A stretch of 25,701 nucleotides of DNA, from contig DDST01000046.1 in NCBI GenBank assembly GCA_002343485.1, positions 266-25,966 of the forward strand. The letters run 5' to 3'. The notes beneath the pieces were generated by a model. The model was given only the letters and a program-made list of their open reading frames with translations, made no database searches and was not told the DNA's origin. This stretch comes from Proteobacteria bacterium UBA2383. Its GTDB lineage: Bacteria; Pseudomonadota; Gammaproteobacteria; Competibacterales; Competibacteraceae. Position 1 is the stretch's first letter. Every line of letters begins with the position of its first letter. The position numbers and the translations under genes were made by a program. Below are positions 1-7,716 of this stretch, piece after piece.

Positions 1-984
1 ACCAACAATAAGCACTTGATTACTTATTTTTTCAAGGGGAGTTCTTATAACTTCTATTTGGTTTTTATTGTTAGATTCAATGGCAATTTCGCTTTCTAGG
101 TATTTTATTGCAGACAAATAGCTATCGTTTGCTCTAGCATATTTTTTCAGTACGCTGTATAAACGGCTCATGGTTATAAGCAATTTATATTTTCTAAGAT
201 CGTCAGTCGTTTTTTCAATCATTTTATAAAGCCATTTAATTTCAATATTATAATTGACATCTACTAATAATGATTCACCTCTAACTCGTAGATGAGAAGA
301 TGATTGAAATGTAATAGCCTTATCATTAATCAATAGCAAACCCGTTTCTTTTTCTTTAATTTTAATTTTATGCTCTACCCCATCTAATAACGAAATTGGC
401 ATGTCGATACTAAAGGCACAATGACCATTACCAATCCCAGCATCCAGCAGATCTTGCCTAAATTCATTTGCTATCGCACACGCAATTAATTCACCATCAG
501 CGATAACTTCTATTTCAACAGACTGATTAATATTATTTTCATCTATTATCCAACCACAAATAGAGTTAGCATCACATGTGTCTAAATATCCCTTTAGCGC
601 CCTGTTCGATGATAAAGCTGGCTTCTGTAATCGCAATAACTGATTTTTATCAGCAAGGGGAACCATTTCATAGGTGCTGCTTAATGCTTTTGCTATACAA
701 ATAATTTTCGCTTTCTCACGCGCATTTAGCGCTGCCTTCAATAAAACCGTACCCCCTGCCGCAACCAGCCGATAGGCTTCCTCTAAAACAGCTTTGAGAT
801 TGCCACCTTTTTCTAGATGCCAGATCACTGCATCCCAAGAGGCATCGCTGTAGTCCAGTGGTAATGATCCACTATATGATGCCATCCGGAGTTGCCATTG
901 ACCTTTTGCTAAAAAGCGGCGTTCTTCTTCTGAGACGACTTTATTTTCCGATGAATCAATCAGCAGTAGCTTAAAGTTCTGCAT
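1..984 (-). CDS. Partial protein: methyltransferase-like N-terminus plus GWxxD-type accessory domain (runs off left edge)
   Basis: Open reading frame of 328 codons with no stop before the left edge, so the C-terminus is missing. ATG at 984 follows GAGGAA at good spacing. Residues about 50-95 (DAVIWH, then EEAYRLVAAGGTVLL) look like the second half of a class I SAM-methyltransferase fold, but the glycine-rich SAM loop (motif I) is not visible, so activity is doubtful. Residues about 131-215 (GYLDTCD, ICGWIID, DLLDAGIGNGHCAF) match a domain I know from proteobacterial glycosyltransferases and surface polysaccharide proteins, pattern GxxD...I.GW..D...AGIG.G..GF. The rest is helical and unrecognised. 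It is last in the leftward operon with the secretion genes, 86 bases after the HlyD-type gene. The DNA from 1 to about 650 is visibly more AT-rich than its neighbours. A role in glycan or surface modification is inferred. Confidence 0.75.
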   Translation of the reverse strand, partial: MQNFKLLLIDSSENKVVSEEERRFLAKGQWQLRMASYSGSLPLDYSDASWDAVIWHLEKGGNLKAVLEEAYRLVAAGGTVLLKAALNAREKAKIICIAKALSSTYEMVPLADKNQLLRLQKPALSSNRALKGYLDTCDANSICGWIIDENNINQSVEIEVIADGELIACAIANEFRQDLLDAGIGNGHCAFSIDMPISLLDGVEHKIKIKEKETGLLLINDKAITFQSSSHLRVRGESLLVDVNYNIEIKWLYKMIEKTTDDLRKYKLLITMSRLYSVLKKYARANDSYLSAIKYLESEIAIESNNKNQIEVIRTPLEKISNQVLIVG

Positions 985-991
985 CTTATTG

Positions 992-1039
992 TTATTCCTC
1001 ACTTAATATAGCACGCATAGCCTGCCAGCCGGACGCCAT
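992..1039 (-). CDS. Possible 15-residue leader peptide between the HlyD-type gene and the partial gene
   Basis: ATG at 1039 starts a 15-codon frame (MASGWQAMRAILSEE) ending in TAA at 992-994. Its last codons, GAG GAA TAA, supply the GAGGAA ribosome site of the next gene, whose ATG is at 984, so translational coupling is possible. Its end loosely resembles the C-terminus of the HlyD-type protein just upstream (HWRQALREE), so it may instead be a remnant of a small tail duplication. Only a weak GGAA precedes the ATG. Confidence 0.25.
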   Translation of the reverse strand: MASGWQAMRAILSEE

Positions 1040-1070
1040 TTCCGGTGCAAACTAACGTCACCGAGACCAC

Positions 1071-2381
1071 TTATTCCTCACGCAAAGCCTGCCGCCAGTG
1101 ATCGGTGATCGGCGAGATGAGATAATCCAGGAACGTCCGGGTCCGGGTTTTGATAAAAGCGGTCACTGGCATCCCTGGTGATAGCGTGATATCGGTCATG
1201 CGCTCCAGTTGTGGCTGGTCCAGTTGAATGTGGCTCATGAAATAGAGTGCTCCCGGCGCGCTTGGATCTTCCTGGGTATCGCCAGCGACGTAGGTTACCC
1301 AGCCATCGACGAGGGGTATCGTGCGCCGGTTGAAGGCATTGAGTTGCACCTCGGCGCTTTGGCCAAGGTAAATATTGTCAATATCCCGATTGCCGATCTT
1401 GACCTCCACCACTAGATCGTTTTCCTGCGGCACGATGTCCAGCAAGGAATCACCGGGGCGGATGACCCCGCCAATGGTATTCACGGCCAATGCCATCACT
1501 TGACCGCTAATTGGAGCGGTCAGAAGACTGCGCTCCTGCGCACGGCGCGCAGGACGCAGCCGTTCTTCGATTTCAAGAATCTGCTCACGCGTTTTCTTGC
1601 GATCAGTTTCCGCTTCTTCCATATAGCTGTTACGCAACGCGATGACCCGTAATTCCTGTTCAGTTATTTGCTTTTGTAAATTGGCCAACTCCGCCGTTTG
1701 AGAATGCAGCCGTTCCTTTTTTTCCGCCAGCGCCTCTTTTTTCTGCAATAACGACGTCCGCTCAGCAAATCCCTTTTTCGCCATGGCTGCGATAGTTTTT
1801 ACGACGTCACCGGTATAGCTGAGACCTTCGTTAATCGCTTCGATCTCTGATCGGACGCTAGCCGCCGCCACCTTGGATTGAGTGATACCATCTGACAGTA
1901 ACTTGATTTGATCATTGAGATTTTTGCGCCGGGCTTTAAACAGCGATAATTCGCTTTGATACAGGGCCGTTAGCTGAGGGTCTTTCCGTGCCGCCAATTC
2001 CTCAGGCAGCGCAAAATGATCCATCATGCCCCGTTCTGCTAGCAGGCGTTGCTCTTGAACCGAGAGCGCATCACGCTGATCTGTCAGAATATTCAATGCG
2101 GCACTGGTCGTGGTGTCTTCCAGCAGGATGAGCGGATCACCTCGCTTGACGGTGCTCCCGTCGGAGACGTAGATAGCCCGGACGATTCCGCCGTCGAGAT
2201 GTTGAATCGTCTTACGGTTCGTCCAGATCTTGACCACTCCCGGCGCGACGACTGCGCTGCCCAGTGGCGCAAGGGTGGCCCAGGTCAGGAAACCGCCGAC
2301 GAACAAAATGCACACCAGCATGCCTTTAAGGACAATACGGCCAAAATCATGATGATATTCAGCAGATACGAGGCCGATCAT
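1071..2381 (-). CDS. Type I secretion periplasmic adaptor (HlyD/PrtE family membrane fusion protein)
   Basis: 436 residues, the usual length for the family. It bridges the inner-membrane ABC exporter to an outer-membrane TolC-type channel. A short cytoplasmic N-terminus is followed by one membrane segment (about residues 18-40). A lipoyl-like half follows, with HLDGGIVRAIYVSDGSTVKRGDPLILLE at about 60-88 (key residues GGIV and DGxxVxxGxxL). A long charged coiled coil spans about 95-285, then the second lipoyl half (APISGQV, GGVIRPGDSLLDIVP) and a beta-barrel region. Its ATG overlaps the stop of the exporter gene by four bases (ATGA), so the two are translationally coupled. No TolC homologue lies in the window, so the channel must be encoded elsewhere. 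Confidence 0.95.
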   Translation of the reverse strand: MIGLVSAEYHHDFGRIVLKGMLVCILFVGGFLTWATLAPLGSAVVAPGVVKIWTNRKTIQHLDGGIVRAIYVSDGSTVKRGDPLILLEDTTTSAALNILTDQRDALSVQEQRLLAERGMMDHFALPEELAARKDPQLTALYQSELSLFKARRKNLNDQIKLLSDGITQSKVAAASVRSEIEAINEGLSYTGDVVKTIAAMAKKGFAERTSLLQKKEALAEKKERLHSQTAELANLQKQITEQELRVIALRNSYMEEAETDRKKTREQILEIEERLRPARRAQERSLLTAPISGQVMALAVNTIGGVIRPGDSLLDIVPQENDLVVEVKIGNRDIDNIYLGQSAEVQLNAFNRRTIPLVDGWVTYVAGDTQEDPSAPGALYFMSHIQLDQPQLERMTDITLSPGMPVTAFIKTRTRTFLDYLISPITDHWRQALREE

Positions 2382-4201
2382 TTTTTCTTCTCCGTATCAA
2401 CATCAGCATCCCCACCTTTCCCTGTAAGGAGAGGGGATGGGGATGAGGGGACTGAACGGCTATTACTTTCGACCTTATTGGGCTTGGATTGACGCAGGAA
2501 ACGCGGTGTCTTACTTGAGTCAGCATTCAGGGCGGGTTTAACCCGTTCATTATAGAGAATTTCCAGAATCTCTGCCCGTGGGCCATAGCGAACCTGCCGG
2601 CCCTGATTGAGCACCAGCAATTTATCGGCGTCTTTCAGGATGGAAGGCTTGTGACTAATGATCACCACTGTGACTCCCATTGTTTTCAATTCCCGCAATG
2701 TATCTAATAATCGCATCTCTGCCTGGCCATCCAGACTGGCATTGGGTTCATCGAGCACCACTAAGACCGGATCACCATACAGAGCGCGGGCCAGCGCTAG
2801 CAATTGCCGTTGACCACCGGATAGCATATTTCCACCCTCACCAATCTCGGTATTGTAGCCCTGAGACATGCGTAAGATCAGATCGTGAACCCGGGCTAGC
2901 CGTGCAGCCTGGATAATGATGTTTTCACGCTGATCCACTTCGCCCAGCCGGGCAATATTTTCGGCAACCGTGCCGGAAAACAGCTCGATCTGCTGGGGCA
3001 GATAACCCAGATGCTGCCCCAGTCCAGCTTGTGCCCAAGGGTAAATATCAGCGCCGTCCAATGTGACTCGCCCGCTGGTCGGTGGAAAAATCCCCACCAG
3101 CAGCCGGGCCAGCGAGGTCTTGCCCGCCGCGTTCAGACCGACCACGCCTAGACTCTCGCCAGGGTTCAATTGGAAGGAGAGATTGTTCAGAATTAACCGA
3201 TCCTTCAGCACGAGATGGACCTGTTCGACCGCCAGCGCCCCAAGCGGACGTGGCAGATTCAGCCGAATGTCGCGCGCTTCAGTTTGTTGCTGATAGTCGC
3301 TGGCTACCATCCGCAGGCGGCCGTAAGCCTGCCGGGCCTTAACGAACGATTTCCACGCCCCGATGATCGAGCCGATCGGCGCCAGCGCCTGTCCCATCAA
3401 GATAGAGGAAGCGATCATGATGCCCGGCGGCATGTCTGGAGTATTGATCACCAGCCAAGCAGCCGTCGTCAGACCGATGATGCGAATCAGGCCACGAGTG
3501 ACGTGCGCTAGGCCATTAATGCTACTGGTCGAATCGGTAGAGCTTTGATGAGCGCTCAGGTAGTCATCGTGTAACTGCAACCAGTACCGCACTATGTTGT
3601 CACGCATCCCCAGCCCGATGACTGATTCATTGTGAGTCAAGGCCTCACGCAGGAACTGCTGAGCGCGGGTTTTAGCTTCGCCGACTGTTGCCAGCGCTTT
3701 CTTTTCGACAAACTCCTCCGCAATTGCCAGCGCGATCAGGATCGCTGCCCCGATCACTGCTACCAGGGCCAACAACGGATGAAACAGAAAAATAATGCCT
3801 AAGAAGATCGGAAACCAGGGAATATCAAAAAATGCCTTCACCGGCTGGCTAAGGAAGGCGGCTAAGGACTGTACGTCCTCCAGGCTTTGATCACGATTTT
3901 TCCCCCGTGGCGCCCATTGCCAGAGGGTCTCGACCGCCGGAATACGCAATTGGCGCTGGGCGAAATTTCCCAACCGGTTGAGTAACTGTGCGCGGATCGT
4001 GTCCAACCAACCGGCGATAGCCAGGGCGAACAACGTGACCAAAACTAGCATCAACAGGGTTTCGTTACTGCGGCTATACAATACACGATTGAACAGTTGC
4101 AGCATGAACAGCGGCGGGGCCAGCATTAACAGATTAATGATAAAGCTGAAAAAACCAATAATTAGGAATACGGAGCGGAACCGGCGCAGCAATGCTTCCA
4201 T
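2378..4201 (-). CDS. Type I secretion ABC transporter (PrtD family, fused membrane and ATPase domains)
   Basis: 607-residue half-transporter that powers one-step export of RTX-type proteins from the cytoplasm. Membrane segments lie in about residues 10-65 and 125-275. The ATPase domain shows Walker A GLNAAGKTS (355-363), signature LSGGQRQ (460-466), Walker B with VVLDEP (481-486) and the H-loop histidine in IISHKP (about 517). There is no N-terminal C39 peptidase, so it is the PrtD/RsaD type used for RTX proteases, lipases and S-layer proteins rather than the bacteriocin type. It starts 5 bases after the glycosyltransferase stop, with AAGG inside that gene's end. The last 55 or so residues are a low-complexity tail (PSSPSPLLTGKGGD) that the family does not usually have and that coincides with a repeat-like DNA segment. 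Confidence 0.95.
   Translation of the reverse strand: MEALLRRFRSVFLIIGFFSFIINLLMLAPPLFMLQLFNRVLYSRSNETLLMLVLVTLFALAIAGWLDTIRAQLLNRLGNFAQRQLRIPAVETLWQWAPRGKNRDQSLEDVQSLAAFLSQPVKAFFDIPWFPIFLGIIFLFHPLLALVAVIGAAILIALAIAEEFVEKKALATVGEAKTRAQQFLREALTHNESVIGLGMRDNIVRYWLQLHDDYLSAHQSSTDSTSSINGLAHVTRGLIRIIGLTTAAWLVINTPDMPPGIMIASSILMGQALAPIGSIIGAWKSFVKARQAYGRLRMVASDYQQQTEARDIRLNLPRPLGALAVEQVHLVLKDRLILNNLSFQLNPGESLGVVGLNAAGKTSLARLLVGIFPPTSGRVTLDGADIYPWAQAGLGQHLGYLPQQIELFSGTVAENIARLGEVDQRENIIIQAARLARVHDLILRMSQGYNTEIGEGGNMLSGGQRQLLALARALYGDPVLVVLDEPNASLDGQAEMRLLDTLRELKTMGVTVVIISHKPSILKDADKLLVLNQGRQVRYGPRAEILEILYNERVKPALNADSSKTPRFLRQSKPNKVESNSRSVPSSPSPLLTGKGGDADVDTEKKK
2408..2450. repeat. Imperfect palindromic repeat-like segment inside the 3' end of the exporter gene
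   Basis: The segment has pyrimidine-rich and purine-rich arms: ATCCCCACCTTTCCCT, then GGAGAGGGGATGGGGAT and GAGGGG. They form an imperfect inverted repeat. This composition resembles the CCCTCTCCCC/GGGGAGAGGG intergenic repeats common in proteobacterial genomes. Here it lies within codons, adding PSSPSPLLTGKGGD to the PrtD-type protein. Identification is by look only. Confidence 0.45.
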
Positions 4202-4206
4202 ACGCT

Positions 4207-5448
4207 TTAGCCTTCCTGCCGGAACGGTGATTGTTGATTCACCAGCTTCGTGATAATTTCCTGATAACGGGCCAAACTGTTTTTAACCTCGTAATGACGC
4301 CGGATATGCTCTCGTGCCGCGCCCGATACAGCAGCCATGTGATTGGGATGATCCAGCACTTCGTCCACCCGGTCGGCAATTTTCCGGGGTGAAAAAAAAT
4401 CGACCAACAGACCATTTTTGCCATCTTCGATCACATCGCGTACCGGAGCAGTATCCGAAGCGATGACCACATTCCGCGCGGCCATCGCTTCTAGCAAGGA
4501 CCAAGACAGCACAAATGGCACAGTCAAATAAATGTGAACCGCCGAGACTTGTAACAAGCGTAGATGTTCTGAAAACGGGAGATGCCCCAGAAAAATCACC
4601 CGTTCCGGATCAATCGGCACTTCCTTGAGCATTCGTTCCCGATAAGTTTGTCCCCGTGGCAAGCGTGGGCTATAGCTGACCCCATCACCGCCTTCTACAA
4701 GGATCAGGCAGCGGGGACGCCGCCGGCAAATTTCCGCTGCCGCCCGCATAAAACTGGGAAAACCCCGATAAGGTTCCAAGTTGCGTGCAGCGTAAGTCAC
4801 GATCTCCTGACCAGGCCGCACCACCCGGCCATCTGGCAGCGTTAGACGCGCTTGTGGATCTGGGGTTACTTTTGCGGTATCGACCCCCTCGTGCAGAACC
4901 TCAATTTTATTTTGATATTCAGGTGGAAACAGCGATCGCTGCCAGGGAGTCGGGCTGATGCCGTAATCCATCGCGGTCAGACTCAATAGAAGAGGAGCGT
5001 TTTGGGTTCTGATGCGTAACGCGTCATCCTGGGTGATTGGAGAGGCTGGGTCGAACCCAGCATCAGCGCCCTGGGCATGGTAATAGAACTCACAGTAAGC
5101 CAATAAAGGAGTCTTGGGAAAGATATCCTTAAAATACAATGCTTCTCCCCAACCGATATGCGCTAAGGCGATGTCAGGCTTGAACCCGCGGCTCTTCAGC
5201 CATTCCAGCACTCGCGTCACTGCTTGGCCATTCTGCACCGCACGATCAAAACGCGATAAATAAAGTGGCAAGGACGTTGTGGAATGATTTTTTGGCTTAT
5301 ATACTTTGAAAATTACTTTATCAAGTGGAATGGAAATTTGACACTCTTGTCCGATAGCGACGATTTGGCACAAACGGTTAGTAGCCAAATGGTAAACCAA
5401 GCTGCGAAATTGTCCTGGAAAAAATTGATGAATAATAAGGATTTTCAT
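4207..5448 (-). CDS. Glycosyltransferase, GT4-like (GT-B fold), secretion-operon member
   Basis: 413 residues from the ATG at 5448, which has GGAGAAG six bases upstream; an in-frame start at 5466 would add six unlikely residues. The N-terminus MKILIIHQFFPGQFRSL is typical of the GT4 subgroup whose acceptor domain belongs to the Glyco_trans_4_3-type families. The C-terminal donor-binding half contains YAARNLEPYRGFPSFMRA, then IFLGHLPFSEHLRLL and SWSLLEAMAARNVVIASD, the region of the conserved acidic residues that bind the sugar nucleotide. It has no signal peptide or membrane segment, so it acts in the cytoplasm. It is the first gene of the leftward operon with the PrtD-type exporter and HlyD-type adaptor. 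Donor and acceptor cannot be read; glycosylation of the secreted RTX protein or of a surface glycan that anchors it are both possible. Confidence 0.88.
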   Translation of the reverse strand: MKILIIHQFFPGQFRSLVYHLATNRLCQIVAIGQECQISIPLDKVIFKVYKPKNHSTTSLPLYLSRFDRAVQNGQAVTRVLEWLKSRGFKPDIALAHIGWGEALYFKDIFPKTPLLAYCEFYYHAQGADAGFDPASPITQDDALRIRTQNAPLLLSLTAMDYGISPTPWQRSLFPPEYQNKIEVLHEGVDTAKVTPDPQARLTLPDGRVVRPGQEIVTYAARNLEPYRGFPSFMRAAAEICRRRPRCLILVEGGDGVSYSPRLPRGQTYRERMLKEVPIDPERVIFLGHLPFSEHLRLLQVSAVHIYLTVPFVLSWSLLEAMAARNVVIASDTAPVRDVIEDGKNGLLVDFFSPRKIADRVDEVLDHPNHMAAVSGAAREHIRRHYEVKNSLARYQEIITKLVNQQSPFRQEG

Positions 5449-5544
5449 AACTTCTCCACATACCAATACTGACAGCGTAATGAATTAGCGAGAAAGATTA
5501 AAGCGGCTTGCTTTCTAAACCCTGCTTTCTAGGAGATACCAAAA
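5449..5544. promoter_or_regulatory. Divergent promoter region between the secretion operon and the RTX gene
   Basis: About 96 bases separate the two divergently transcribed starts, so both promoters should lie here. A 9-base direct repeat, TGCTTTCTA, occurs at 5509-5517 and 5523-5531, just ahead of the RTX gene, and could be a regulator site or part of the 5' leader. AGGAGA at 5531-5536 is the RTX ribosome site. I cannot assign -35 and -10 boxes with confidence. Confidence 0.4.
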
Positions 5545-6435
5545 ATGTCCACCATCGACCCTAATCAAGGCATCATAGGCAGTGATAAAACGGCGGGCGA
5601 CGTGTTGGGTGGGGATCCAGGTAATCCTCAGTTTTCCAACCAAATACTGGACTTTAATCAGTTCCTTTTCTTCCAAGACGGTCAAGAACTGGATAGCCCT
5701 GCGATGTCAGCGACGGGCATTCCGGGTGAATATCTCTTGACGACTCAGGATGGACAGGCATTTAAGGTAATTAACACAGACGAAGTCAATCTTGATCTTG
5801 AAACCCCCATTGCACTGAATGAGGACGATAATCCCAATTTGATTCTCGGTGGTATTAAAGATGTCAATGTTCAAGGATCGGACGCGGACAATAAGATCAT
5901 GGGCAATCTTGGAAACAATGTCATTGATGGTGGAGGAGGAGATGATTTACTAGGCGGCGGCGCCGGCGACGACACGCTAACCGGCGGTGAAGGTAATGAC
6001 GAATTGATCGGCGGCGCGGGGAATGATCAGCTGGAAGGTGGCGCCGGTGATGATACGTTTGCTTACCCCCAGGATGTTCCGCCCGGCGAAGAAGAAGGGC
6101 AAGAAGATTACAGTTATGGCGACGATGTCATCCGTGATTTCGGACAGGGTGATGACACGCTGATTCTGGGTGATTTTAATGGTGATGGCATTTTTGACAG
6201 CAACGATTATGTCGTTGAGAATACTGAAAATGGCGCGCTCATTACTTTTATGGGTACTGATGGCAGCCGCGGCAGTGTTCTCCTGCAAGGCGTCAGTGCC
6301 GAACAATTAACTGTCGTTGGGGGAGAAACGGGCCAGATCACTCTATCGGACAGTAGCGCCTCATCCGCCATGGAGCATATTCCAGAACAACTGGATGATA
6401 ATGACGATGACGATAATTTCTTTACCATTGTCTAA
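5545..6435 (+). CDS. Small RTX calcium-binding protein, probable type I secretion substrate
   Basis: 296 acidic residues, no N-terminal signal peptide. Glycine/aspartate nonapeptide repeats of the RTX type (GGxGxDxLx) fill about residues 117-172, for example GGAGDDTLTGGEGNDELIGG. They fold into a calcium-binding parallel beta-roll outside the cell. A further calcium loop of the dockerin/EF-hand type, DFNGDGIFDSND, lies at 210-221. The C-terminus ends in a run of aspartates followed by NFFTIV; an acidic residue followed by hydrophobic residues at the very end is the known signal of PrtD-type exporter substrates. Residues 1-115 have no enzyme domain I recognise. The divergent PrtD/HlyD genes are the obvious exporter. 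Function could be structural: matrix, surface layer or adhesion. Confidence 0.9.
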   Translation: MSTIDPNQGIIGSDKTAGDVLGGDPGNPQFSNQILDFNQFLFFQDGQELDSPAMSATGIPGEYLLTTQDGQAFKVINTDEVNLDLETPIALNEDDNPNLILGGIKDVNVQGSDADNKIMGNLGNNVIDGGGGDDLLGGGAGDDTLTGGEGNDELIGGAGNDQLEGGAGDDTFAYPQDVPPGEEEGQEDYSYGDDVIRDFGQGDDTLILGDFNGDGIFDSNDYVVENTENGALITFMGTDGSRGSVLLQGVSAEQLTVVGGETGQITLSDSSASSAMEHIPEQLDDNDDDDNFFTIV

Positions 6436-6453
6436 GCGGCGCATCCGGTTTTC

Positions 6454-7707
6454 ATGCGCCTGCTGATTGTCTCGCACGGACACCCTGCTTTCCATCCAGG
6501 CGGAGGCGAACTGGTTGCTCACAGTATCTATCAAGCCTTGCGCCGTGACGGGTGCGAGGCTTTTTTTGTGGGTTTTGTCTATCCTGAACTGCTGGCTGGC
6601 CACGGTGCGCAAACCGTGTTTGCTCCCAACCAGCGTGATCATAACGATCTGGCCATTCGCGGCAATGCGTTTGATTTCTTCATGGGCCGGCATGGAGACC
6701 CTCAACTCACTGACGCTTTCGCTAGAATCATCGAGAAGGTCAATCCCGACGTGGTCCACTTCCACCATTTTCTGATGGTCGGACTAGAGTCATTCCGGAT
6801 CGTTAAAAATCTGCGGCCCACCTGTAAAATCGTCCTGACCTTACATGAATATTGGGCGATTTGCGCCCGCGATGGACAAATGGTGCGGGCTAATGGCGCT
6901 TTGTGTCACGCGTCTTCCCTGTATCAATGCGCTGCCTGTCTGCCTGATCATCCGCCAGCTCAGTTCTTCCTGCGCGAGCAATGGATCAAGAGTTTCCTGG
7001 CTCAGGTTGATTGCTTCATCTGCCCAAGCCACTTCCTGCTGGAACGCTATCAGGCTTGGGGGCTACCCCCGGAAAAACTGAAAGTCATCGTGAATGGAAT
7101 ATCCAGCAATATAACCGCTCACCCCGCTGAGTCCAATTCTCTCCCGCAAGGCAGGAGAATACTACCTCGCCGCTTCGGGTTCTTCGGGCAACTGACTCGA
7201 ACCAAAGGTGTGGATATTTTGCTGGAAGCGACCCGGCGGCTACGCAATGAGAACGTGGATTTTCAACTAGGGATCCATGGCACCCTGGCATTGCAAGAAA
7301 AATCCCACCGGGAAGGTCTTGAATCGGCTTTTGCCGATACCGCCGATGACGTTACCTATTTCGGTCCCTATCAGCCTCGGGATGCCGTGGAACTGATGGC
7401 TCACTATGATTGGATCGTTATTCCCTCGACCTGGTGGGAAAATGCGCCGCTGGTCGTCGAAGAAGCGCTTGCCGCCCGGCGGCCGATCATCTGCAGCGAC
7501 ATTGGGGGTCTCAAGGAGAAAGTGGCGCCGGGCCAGGATGGACTGCACTTCCGCGCAGGTGATTCCTACAGTCTAGCCACCACCCTGCGCCGCGCCTCTA
7601 AAGATCCCGATTTATGGCAGACGCTGCAAACGACTCTAAGACCCCCATTTCCGATGACTGAGTGCGTTGCGCGACATGTCGAGCAGTATCAGTCGTTACT
7701 AAATTGA
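6454..7707 (+). CDS. Glycosyltransferase family 4 protein
   Basis: 417 residues with a GT-B fold. The N-terminal motif MRLLIVSHGHPAFHPGGGE carries the glycine-rich loop of GT4 enzymes. HFHHF and TLHEYWAIC lie in the acceptor half. The donor half has GFFGQLTRTKGVDILLEA (about 246-263) and the ExxxxxxxE region in STWWENAPLVVEEALAARRP, which binds the nucleotide sugar. Cysteines cluster in the middle (CHASSLYQCAACL), a feature seen in some GT4 proteins as a possible zinc site. It lies 18 bases after the RTX gene on the same strand, so it is probably co-transcribed with it. It converges with alaA, only 9 bases away. Substrate unknown; modification of the RTX protein or of its anchoring glycan is inference. 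Confidence 0.9.
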   Translation: MRLLIVSHGHPAFHPGGGELVAHSIYQALRRDGCEAFFVGFVYPELLAGHGAQTVFAPNQRDHNDLAIRGNAFDFFMGRHGDPQLTDAFARIIEKVNPDVVHFHHFLMVGLESFRIVKNLRPTCKIVLTLHEYWAICARDGQMVRANGALCHASSLYQCAACLPDHPPAQFFLREQWIKSFLAQVDCFICPSHFLLERYQAWGLPPEKLKVIVNGISSNITAHPAESNSLPQGRRILPRRFGFFGQLTRTKGVDILLEATRRLRNENVDFQLGIHGTLALQEKSHREGLESAFADTADDVTYFGPYQPRDAVELMAHYDWIVIPSTWWENAPLVVEEALAARRPIICSDIGGLKEKVAPGQDGLHFRAGDSYSLATTLRRASKDPDLWQTLQTTLRPPFPMTECVARHVEQYQSLLN

Positions 7708-7716
7708 CTGCTGCCA

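Noticed and set aside
5940..6060. Tandem DNA repeat or CRISPR-like array
   Set aside because: The periodicity is the 27-base RTX codon repeat with diverged copies; there are no spacers.
5977..6306. Minus-strand open frame opposite the RTX repeats
   Set aside because: Arises from the repeated glycine/aspartate codons; no ribosome site or domain.
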